The notes below the pieces were generated by a model. The model had not been told where the DNA came from. It ran no database searches and saw only the letters and a list, made by a program, of their open reading frames with translations. Shown in pieces: positions 56,651-64,000 of a DNA stretch of 64,000 nucleotides (position 1 is the stretch's first letter; each line of letters starts with the position of its first letter). A program made the position numbers and the translations under genes. Source of the DNA: Nothopassalora personata (taxonomy: Eukaryota; Ascomycota; Dothideomycetes; Mycosphaerellales; Mycosphaerellaceae); assembly GCA_033816765.1 (NCBI GenBank), contig CM066287.1, positions 6,076,001-6,140,000 on the forward strand, read 5' to 3'.

Positions 56651-57594
56651 ATGAAGACCTTCATCCTCATCGCCGCTGGCGCCGCTCTCGCGACTGCCCA
56701 GACCACCCTCAACGACATCCCAGAATGTGGTGTGAGTACTCTCTCAAACTCTGCTTGCGATAAGCATATGCATACATCGCATCCATGTGAACCAACACTG
56801 ACGGCTTCGCAGCGCGGCTGTGTCAACTCCATGCTCGGACAGGCTCAATCCCTCGGCTGCCAGGCCAACGACGCGGAGTGCCTCTGCGGTAACGCGAACT
56901 TCGGATTCGGTCTTCGCGACTGCTCGAACGAGGCTTGCGGCAGCGCAGTTGGCCAACAGGTCGTTGCATACGGTGTCCAATACTGTCAACGTGAGTGCCA
57001 AGATTGAAACATCGCCTGTTCTCTACAGACACACTCTAACACACGTCCGCAGAAGCTCTTGGTTCCGCATCGAACGTACAAAGCGCAGGTGCTTCGTCGG
57101 TACTCGCTGGAGCTGCTGGTGCCACTGGAGCCTCGAGATCTGATGCTTCTGCCACCATGACCGAGGGTGGCGGCATGGGCGCCGGCGCCTCGCAGACTGG
57201 CTCGGCCCTCACCACATCTGCTCTCACTGCTGTCGTCTCGCAGTCCGACACCACTTTCACGACCACAACTGGCTCGACTACCATCTACTCTGGCGAGGAG
57301 ACTGGTGGCGCAGGAGGCATTGGTGGCGCTATTGGCTCGGCCACCAGCTCCGTTGCTTCTGAGGCTTCCGGTGCCGTGTCCTCTGCATCAGACGCTGCCA
57401 ACTCTGCCGTGTCTTCTGCCTCTGACGCCGCAAACTCTGTCTTGTCCTCTGCCACCGATGCTGCCAACGCTGCCAGCAGCTCTGCACAGGACGCAGCAAA
57501 CTCCGCTACTGACACCTCGTCCGCTGGTGGCGCCATCATCACCGCTGCTCCAATGCTCGCTATGGGTGCTCTCGCCGCTCTTGCCGCCATGTAA
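56651..57594 (+). CDS. CFEM-domain GPI-anchored surface protein
   Basis: Three exons (56651-56731, 56813-56990, 57053-57594), 266 aa; introns are 81 and 62 nt, the first with no in-frame stop. A signal peptide covers about residues 1-16. The eight-cysteine CFEM domain lies at about residues 20-86, with the core CQANDAECLCGN and a final QYC; the Asp before the ECLC motif is the axial heme ligand in Candida CFEM proteins. A Ser/Thr/Ala-rich stalk follows, carrying four near-identical units of about 11 residues built on SSASDAANS (roughly 195-240), and a hydrophobic tail (APMLAMGALAALAAM) for GPI attachment. CFEM proteins bind heme or act at the host or wall interface; which applies here is unknown. 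Confidence 0.9.
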
Positions 57595-58521
57595 AGCAGC
57601 ATACACGTGTGCTCTTTCCCTCGGCAGGGACTTTACGTATACACGAGAGACGGTCGTTTATGCCGCACGGACTTTGAGTCGCAGGATGGGCAAGGCTTTG
57701 GACAGGACTGCGATGATACCATTTTGATACCTTGACGAGTACAGAAGCGATTGACGTTTGAGCGATGCTATAATGTAATAGCCTTTTGTGTAGGTCACAG
57801 AACCAAGGGCCATGCATATGAAATGAAAAGCGAGTTTTAATACCTCAGTGTGCTCATGAACAGTCTCTTTGCATTCACCTTGTCTTGTCCGCTGTCAGAA
57901 GGGCTGCTCGACGCAACTTCCATATTTCGCAGTCAGGCGTCAGTAGCTGGCAGAGAAGGATCGAAGTTGCAGGTACCAGCTGCTGTTCAGACCGCCTTTC
58001 GTCCCTGCCGTTCCACCTCAACAGCGCCCTGGGCTCCTTATGTTAGTCCAGTCTGGGCCGACGAAGGAGCGGCTCCTGATACAGACAGACAGCGCAACAG
58101 CCGCCAAGAGCTGCTGCTACCTCTTGCTCGTCGAACGGTCTCAGCTGTCCCAGAGCCTCCAATGGCAGTGACACCTTCCATCGAATCTTTCTCCTGCCCA
58201 CGCCTTGGCGATCGTCTGCGGCAAGTGCGCTGTCGGTACAGCTTTTGCTGCGGCAGTCTCGGGTCGTTGGCTTCCTGTGTTCAGCACTTCTACCGACGAG
58301 AAGTAGGTGACAATCTGTTGTTGTGGCGGCTTGGCTTCAGTGTCTTCTTTTGAGCGCATCCCCAGGTATCCCAGGCATATTCACCCACTCCGTCAACGCC
58401 CTGATATATCAGTATACCGGCAGCAGCAATCTGGACCGCATGATACAGGGTCTGTGAGCCTGGCTGCCATCGAGTAGACTGTGCGACTGATGCACATATT
58501 AGAACTTCGGACTTGAGCAAG
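57595..58521. other. Intergenic region
   Basis: About 930 bp. It holds the CFEM gene 3' region and the upstream region of the TAG-interrupted gene. No gene is supported. Confidence 0.45.
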
Positions 58522-59220
58522 ATGGCCGGCAGACGCCCCGCTGATCCAACCGCGATGGCAGCTTTGGGGGAAAGTAAGGAGCTCATTGCACAACGGGCTC
58601 GTCATCATCCCACGACAGACACCGTAACGAAGCAAGATGCCGAAGCCTCGCGGCGGGACAGTCCTATCGACCGCGCCAGAACGGTACCAAATAAGGACCA
58701 GAAGCAGAAACACACGTTCGAGCAAGTTCGCAACATTGGAAGAAATATCATCGCGGACACGTACGCTCAGGAAATGGTCAGGAAAGGAGAAGTACCCCTA
58801 TTCAACCCTGTGCCCAATGAGGAATACTTTGCGCTCAACATGCAGCGCAACGGCCTCCGAGACGGCACTGCCCCAGCAGGTGACTGGATCGCCTACGGCG
58901 CAACCTTATGGATCGTAATGGACCAATTCGAGAATATCGACGGACAACCCGTACACTTGGCTAGATTGCGAGGCATCTATACGTCTTAGGCAGACGCGGA
59001 GAGGAAGATGCGAGCGACGATTGCAGACGAGGTTTGGGTGGTTAGTGGATACGTCAGTGGTGCGCACCTGCTGAGAGAGAGACCTATACCGCTGGTGGTT
59101 GCCGATGATCACGCAAGAGCGGATGGACTTGGATGGCAGTATTTTGTGGTGAACTCCAAGGGCGTCATGGTGTTTCGAAGCGTTTGGGCTCGTCCGCACG
59201 CCTTTCATCCGTGGGTCTGA
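58522..59220 (+). pseudogene. Hypothetical gene interrupted by one in-frame TAG
   Basis: From ATG at 58522 a frame of 155 codons reads as a polar, protein-like sequence (RHHPTTDTVTKQDAE, then FEQVRNIGRNIIADTYAQEM, PLFNPVPNEEYFALNMQRNG, GDWIAYGATLWIVMDQFE) to a TAG at 58987-58989. The same frame then stays open for 76 more codons, with an equally protein-like sequence (ATIADEVWVVSGYVSG, LGWQYFVVNSKGVMVF) to a TGA at 59218-59220. No GT-AG intron can remove the TAG. It may be a point-nonsense pseudogene, a truncated but still expressed gene, a readthrough case or a sequence error. No family is recognised. Confidence 0.5.
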
Positions 59221-60029
59221 ATGGAGATCAGGCTGGTGAGATACTGACTGAGGTTTGTATGTTTGTTTGAGGTACTGTCGATACGGTGGAGGGAGGCGTT
59301 TTGTTGCAGCTCAAAGACGTCGCTGTGTACCGTAGAGGCGGACAGCGCCCGTCAAGCTTCTCAGAATAATGCTGGAATCGCACTTTCTGGTATTATAAGT
59401 CCATCGCCTCCATGTTTCACTCTCTCATGGTCGTACTGTAATTCTGGCATACTTCCAATGTCACCGTGGATGTCAAACACTTCAAGCCCAGCAGATGGGT
59501 GAAGTCCAAGATGGCCAGGTTTATTCCCGAATTCAGTACTATCTATAGCCCATACAGATGGAACGTCTGGCTGCTTGAATGCTGGAGAGAAGTGATGAGC
59601 GGTGAGGTCGAGAGTGATGGAATATGGGTGTCGTTGGGATCCTCCTCCAGGTCTGCATGCTCGGTTCCACAGCGGCCCGCGCGTCCATGGTCTAGCAGGC
59701 AGTTTATCTAGACTACTCCTACACCAGCAGTGCATCGACGACACGCATACACAGCGTGGCGTTCAGCGAGCTGTGGTGATTTCCTCCATGTCATAGCGTT
59801 CCCACTGCGCAACGTCCGCTTCGCCCATCGCGTCATCCTGGCCTACGAAACAGCATCCCTACACTCGACGCATCCACGAGTCCCCGTCTGAGAGCCCGCG
59901 TACCGTCTCGTCACCTGTGCACAGTGCAGCCGCGCACTACATATGGTCGTCCTGCCGTAGTCACGTAAGCGAGGAGGCGTGTTCCGCAGCAATTCCCCTT
60001 GGGAGTCATTCTGCCACCTGAGGCTCACC
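59221..60029. other. Intergenic region
   Basis: About 810 bp leading to SEC3. No supported gene. The SEC3 ATG is at 60030 in a CACC ATG context. Confidence 0.45.
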
Positions 60030-63000
60030 ATGTCGCGGCCGCCGAATGGCTATGGCTCGATGCCAGGCGCCATGAGCTCCAGTACTCGCCTTGGGACGCC
60101 TCAGACGGGCAGTCAACGCCAACATTCGGCTGGGACGTCGCAAAAGTCACAGCCAGGACCTGCATCCATGTCTCGCGCAGAGCGATTCGAGGACGAGAAG
60201 CGGCGCATCGTCGAGTCGTGCTTCTCCAAGCTCGACACCAATGGCCAACTCGCGGAGAGCTACATCACCCACATCCGGATCACGGAGGATGCGCAGTGTC
60301 CGTCTGCCCCTCCGCCCGCCGACAGCCCGGAGTCGAACAAGAAGCCGCGCCTGATCATCATAGCCGTGCGGTCAACAGGGCGCGTGCGGATGCACAAAGC
60401 GCGTGAGAACAACAACGGCAGCTTCAGCATTGGCAAGACGTGGAACATGGAGGAGCTGTCCGCCATTGAATCGTATTCGAATCCAGCTACGCCAGCTGCG
60501 AACGAGAAGGAGGCACAAGCTCGAGCGTTGGCAGGCAGCGTGGGCTTCACCGTCACCATCACGAAGCCGTACTACTGGCAGGCGGGGACGTCGAAAGAGA
60601 AGGACTTCTTCATCGCAAGTGCTGTCAAGATCTATCGAAAGTACACTAAGGGTCAGATACCTGAACTGAGAGGCTTCGACGAAAGGGAGAAGGCCATGAT
60701 TTTGGGCTCCTTTCCAGGTCCGCAAGGACCGCCTTCTGCTGGCCAGCAGGCACTTCCTCCCGGCCAGCAAGTTCCTGTTCCAGGCGATCGACAAACAAGT
60801 CACTCCCCAGCTCCAGCGCCTCCACAGCCTCCCTTCGCTGCCAGGGATCAGAGTCGAGAGGGTAGTCGGTACAGGCAAAGTCCAGGTCCCCCACCCAGCA
60901 TTAGTGATGCTAGACCAGGGAGTGGTCCAAACAACCGGCGGCCTTCAGATCAGCCACCGGGCAGAGGCGGCGCACCTCCGCCTCAGCAACATGCTGGAGC
61001 TCTTGCGCCTGGTGGACCACGTGCTTTTGCTAGTACCGAGCAGATGCGTTCGCGCAGTCGCGATGACAGAGATGCCATGCCGCCACAATTACGACCAGGA
61101 ACATCGCCGGCACCAGGGTCTGAGTATAGGGCGCCATCGTTTGCGTCGACGCAAAGATCTGATGACATGCCGCCACATTCACCAATGCGAACCAAGAGTC
61201 CACGCTTGCCGGGGCCAGGGACTGCGCCGCCACCCTTGAAACCACAAAGTCCTCCAAGGATTAGAGATATGCAGCACATCGATGGCGCTTCTGAAGAACG
61301 ACAAGCACATGAGACGCCAGGCTTGAACGGGCAAAGTTCGGGGGCAGATCTGTTCCGAGAAGCACGGCAGCGGTACATGAGCTACCAGCCAGACACATCA
61401 CCTGACCCTGCATCACAAGCCAGACTCATAGAAACTTCACAGCCCTACAGACCTGCTCAGAATGGTAGGCTCAAAACACCGGTCGACAAGCAACCTCCAA
61501 CAGCGCAAAGTGAATCATCCGAGGGCATCAATCCGGAAGACGCTGCCGCTGCTGGTGCTCTGACAATCAATTGGGGTCCAGAGCATGCCAAAGCGGCACC
61601 TTCTCCAGCTGTCGAGCAGAGCGAAGGTTTTCCCACACCACAGATTGCACAGACCGAAGATCCTCCCACTTCGCGACGCTCAAACTTCCGCCCGCCTGTT
61701 GACTTCGAGCCTGAGCGCAAGGGGTCGGAGGCCAGCATTGATCTTCGGCCTGCTCCTTTGAATGCCGCAAAGTCAGCGCGTGAAATTGCTGGCCAGGCGA
61801 ATGGAGCACAACACATGGAAGGTTCACAGCAAATGCCAGAACAGCCCAGATCCGAAGCGAAGGCGGCAAGACCAACCGCCTTGGGCATATCGCAAGTCCG
61901 AGACGAAGCTCCTGATTTCAGTCCTGCACAGACTCCTGGCGAGGAGATGACAGAGGAAGAACAGTATCGTCCTGGTCTTGGGCCAATGTTCAAGAAGCGA
62001 GCGATTGCGGATCGTTTCAGGATGGCGGCCACTGCGTCAAACGCTTTCAAGCCACGACCTGGTGGAGCGGCGGAAGCAATTTTGCGAGCAAAGGCCGAGC
62101 GCGGTGGTGAGCCTGACGGTATCACTGGAGTTGTGCCTCGACCTTCGACTCGCGAGAAGCAGGTTCAAGCGGATCAGCCTCCTGCGACGCCAATCACAGA
62201 CCGTGCCCCAGACCACGACTTTGCGGTCAAGCAGCCACAAGAAGAACTACCTCCCGCCCCACCCACGGTCGAAATAAGTTCACCGCAGACACCCGCGCGA
62301 GACTTGCCTAATGCAAGGGATATACGACAAAGCGTGGAGCTTTTTGATACGACCACTCATCTCCAGCCAACGCCTGAGCCAGAATCGGTAGAAAAAGCCG
62401 TCGAACAGGGGCAAGTACTCCAGCCACAGGTCAAGATTAAGCGGAGAAGCGCGCAGCAGGAGAAATACATCGCTTCACTTGGCATTGACAGGTCTCTTCT
62501 TGATGGTAAAGGACTTGATTTTGAAGTTATGCTCTTCGAGTTTGGCTGGAATACAGAAGTCCTACAGCCGAAACAGCTTGCCGCATTGGAAAACGACATT
62601 CGCCGAGAACGTGGGCGGGTTGAGGCTGGATCCTGGCTCTCCCATACTGACGCGGCAAGAGACGAGCGAGTGTCTCATGTTGAAAATTTACTTGATAAAG
62701 CTATCGCAGAGTGTGATGAACTTGAAGGCCTGCTGACTCTTTACCATGTCGAGCTGAGCTCTCTGAACGATGATATCGCCTTCATCGAAGCACAATCTCA
62801 GGGTCTTCAAGTGCAGTCCGCTAACCAGAAGCTGTTGCAATCCGAGCTGCAAGGTTTGGTGGATACCATGTCACTCGATCGTAACACAATGGAACCACTT
62901 CGCTATGGTGATCTATCCGATCCGCAAGGCCTTGGCCAAGTCGAAAGCAGCCTCGTCAAGCTATATCAAGCGATGCTCACCATGGACCCGACAATGGGCA

Positions 63001-64000
63001 AGGGTTCACACGCTCGACCAAGATCGCGTGGAGGCTTCGATGATAATGAGACTGCCAACATGATTGCGCTGCGTGAGAAGAAGGTCACCTACGATCGAGA
63101 AAGTAATGAGTTCTGCAAACGCTTGATGCAATTCCTTGACACCAAGTTCACTTTGACAACAAACTCGGCTAAAGGTCGGATGCTGCACACTCCACGTGCA
63201 GGAGGACTAGCCAAGCTCAACCCTGACGCTGTGACGGAGGTGCGTAACGGGTTGTGGATGTACAGTCCACTCATCCTCTTTACGAAGGAGGTCAATCCGC
63301 CGGCCTGGCAGACATTGCAACGCATGTACTACACCCGCGCTACTGTTCTCTACACAGATGCTTTCAAGGAGAACATTTCGAACATGAAACGCGCCGCGAG
63401 GGCAAGTACAGGTGACGAAACTGATATCCTCTTCACCGCTCAAGAGAAGGAGGAGCATCCGGCGGGTGGAGGTTTGGCATCCACCGCTCGAAAGATCACA
63501 GTCAAGCGATCACAGACACTTGCAAAGACGCTGCGTAACCCATTAGGTGCTGACAGGTCGCATGCCCCGGAACGCAAGCAGCCGGGCACAATGAGTCGAT
63601 CTGAGGCATTCGCACTAGCAATGGACGACATGGCACCAAAGATCAGTGAAGAGCAGAACTTCTTCGTGGAGCTGTTCCATGCCAACTCTTTGGAAGCCCA
63701 GGACTTCATTGACGCGGTGTCGTCTGCTTCACCTAGTGCCAGACGAGGCACGGACCTCCGCAGACCAAAGCCAACAGATCCAGACCGCCACCTTGCTGGC
63801 CTGGTGACAAATACTATGGGCGAGATCTTCAGCTTCTTTGGTCGAGAACTCGATGCTATGCTGAACTGGAGCATTTCGGAAGATCCAATCCAGGGTGTAG
63901 GAGTCATGGCCAGCCTAGGCAAGCACGCCTTCTACCTGCGAGAGTCGAATCAGGAGTATCTGCAACACTTGGTGACTGCACTGTTCAACAAGCTACAGAC
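60030..64000 (+). CDS. SEC3: Exocyst subunit Sec3 (3' end outside window)
   Basis: Open from ATG at 60030 (CACCATG) to the window edge, 1323 codons so far with no intron. Sec3 marks sites of polarised secretion by binding PI(4,5)P2 and Rho GTPases and recruits the exocyst. The N-terminal PIP2-binding PH-like domain covers about residues 50-205 (FEDEKRRIVESCFSKLDTNG, KKPRLIIIAVRSTGRVRMHK, FTVTITKPYYWQAGTSKEKD, FIASAVKIYRKYTKGQIPEL). A disordered Pro/Gln/Ser-rich linker of about 550 residues follows, then the coiled-coil entry (KYIASLGIDRSLLDG, AECDELEGLLTLYHVELSSL) and the Sec3 C-terminal helical bundle (LDTKFTLTTNSAKGRM, NGLWMYSPLILFTKE, EEQNFFVELFHANSLEAQDF). The linker is much longer than in yeast but common in filamentous fungi. 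Confidence 0.93.
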   Translation, partial: MSRPPNGYGSMPGAMSSSTRLGTPQTGSQRQHSAGTSQKSQPGPASMSRAERFEDEKRRIVESCFSKLDTNGQLAESYITHIRITEDAQCPSAPPPADSPESNKKPRLIIIAVRSTGRVRMHKARENNNGSFSIGKTWNMEELSAIESYSNPATPAANEKEAQARALAGSVGFTVTITKPYYWQAGTSKEKDFFIASAVKIYRKYTKGQIPELRGFDEREKAMILGSFPGPQGPPSAGQQALPPGQQVPVPGDRQTSHSPAPAPPQPPFAARDQSREGSRYRQSPGPPPSISDARPGSGPNNRRPSDQPPGRGGAPPPQQHAGALAPGGPRAFASTEQMRSRSRDDRDAMPPQLRPGTSPAPGSEYRAPSFASTQRSDDMPPHSPMRTKSPRLPGPGTAPPPLKPQSPPRIRDMQHIDGASEERQAHETPGLNGQSSGADLFREARQRYMSYQPDTSPDPASQARLIETSQPYRPAQNGRLKTPVDKQPPTAQSESSEGINPEDAAAAGALTINWGPEHAKAAPSPAVEQSEGFPTPQIAQTEDPPTSRRSNFRPPVDFEPERKGSEASIDLRPAPLNAAKSAREIAGQANGAQHMEGSQQMPEQPRSEAKAARPTALGISQVRDEAPDFSPAQTPGEEMTEEEQYRPGLGPMFKKRAIADRFRMAATASNAFKPRPGGAAEAILRAKAERGGEPDGITGVVPRPSTREKQVQADQPPATPITDRAPDHDFAVKQPQEELPPAPPTVEISSPQTPARDLPNARDIRQSVELFDTTTHLQPTPEPESVEKAVEQGQVLQPQVKIKRRSAQQEKYIASLGIDRSLLDGKGLDFEVMLFEFGWNTEVLQPKQLAALENDIRRERGRVEAGSWLSHTDAARDERVSHVENLLDKAIAECDELEGLLTLYHVELSSLNDDIAFIEAQSQGLQVQSANQKLLQSELQGLVDTMSLDRNTMEPLRYGDLSDPQGLGQVESSLVKLYQAMLTMDPTMGKGSHARPRSRGGFDDNETANMIALREKKVTYDRESNEFCKRLMQFLDTKFTLTTNSAKGRMLHTPRAGGLAKLNPDAVTEVRNGLWMYSPLILFTKEVNPPAWQTLQRMYYTRATVLYTDAFKENISNMKRAARASTGDETDILFTAQEKEEHPAGGGLASTARKITVKRSQTLAKTLRNPLGADRSHAPERKQPGTMSRSEAFALAMDDMAPKISEEQNFFVELFHANSLEAQDFIDAVSSASPSARRGTDLRRPKPTDPDRHLAGLVTNTMGEIFSFFGRELDAMLNWSISEDPIQGVGVMASLGKHAFYLRESNQEYLQHLVTALFNKLQ

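Noticed and set aside
399..58486. Possible RIP (repeat-induced point mutation) as cause of the two large pseudogenes
   Set aside because: Neither gene shows the strong AT shift or the flood of TA-rich stops expected; lesions are duplications, deletions, frame changes and a few stops.

Overview
This 64 kb window comes from the nuclear genome of a filamentous ascomycete, most likely Pezizomycotina and probably Dothideomycetes. The reasons are spliceosomal introns that are mostly 45-65 nt long with GTRNGT donors, pyrimidine-rich promoters, about 53% G+C by eye, and a typical gene set: choline sulfatase, a PIR-like GPI wall protein, a CFEM-GPI protein, a TRI12-type MFS transporter, a fungal GT90, a Mug190-type C2/SMP protein, fungal-style mitoribosomal proteins and F-box paralogues. 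The species is not named. All gene models were read by eye from reading frames, splice signals and family motifs. Joined lengths are all multiples of three and phases match at every junction given.

Layout. 0.4-3.6 kb: peptidyl-tRNA hydrolase 2 (with a GC-AG intron) and a choline sulfatase. 6.0-7.0 kb: a GPI-anchored PIR-repeat wall protein. 9.4-10.9 kb: two F-box paralogues, one apparently broken. 12.1-13.9 kb: a head-to-head pair of mitochondrial large-subunit ribosomal proteins (MRP49/mL61 and MRPL24/bL28m). 14.5-15.9 kb: a hypothetical gene and an NTF2-like protein. 17.3-19.4 kb: an eight-exon MFS transporter. 20.1-23.0 kb: the DRG1/RBG1 GTPase, divergent from a cysteine dioxygenase. 26.1-27.9 kb: a CENP-B-type HTH protein. 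28.5-31.7 kb: a PXA-domain trafficking protein with an 832-nt intron, divergent from Mediator subunit 10. 31.9-33.0 kb: an enoyl-CoA hydratase. 33.5-35.5 kb: a decayed multi-pass membrane protein gene. 35.9-38.9 kb: a GT90 glycosyltransferase fused to a multi-pass membrane N-terminus. 40.1-44.0 kb: a Mug190-like SMP/C2 protein. 44.9-46.1 kb: a decayed old-yellow-enzyme gene. 46.2-46.5 kb: a tiny two-exon gene for a protein starting MGC, likely dually acylated. 46.7-50.9 kb: VPS39 divergent from LSM1. 51.9-54.6 kb: an 872-aa unknown acidic, probably nuclear, protein. 56.7-57.6 kb: a CFEM-GPI protein. 58.5-59.2 kb: a gene interrupted by one in-frame TAG. 60.0-64.0 kb: exocyst SEC3, running off the end.

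The genes do not form one pathway or a biosynthetic cluster. The window mixes housekeeping genes (translation, mRNA decay, vesicle traffic, transcription) with wall or surface genes and several degenerating accessory genes. The least described items are the small MGC-start gene, the TAG-interrupted gene, the PIR protein with its domains in the opposite order to yeast PIRs, the GC-AG intron whose retention keeps frame in PTH2, and two unrelated gene corpses whose lesions can be read base by base. I found no CRISPR, no rRNA or tRNA gene, and no intact transposon.
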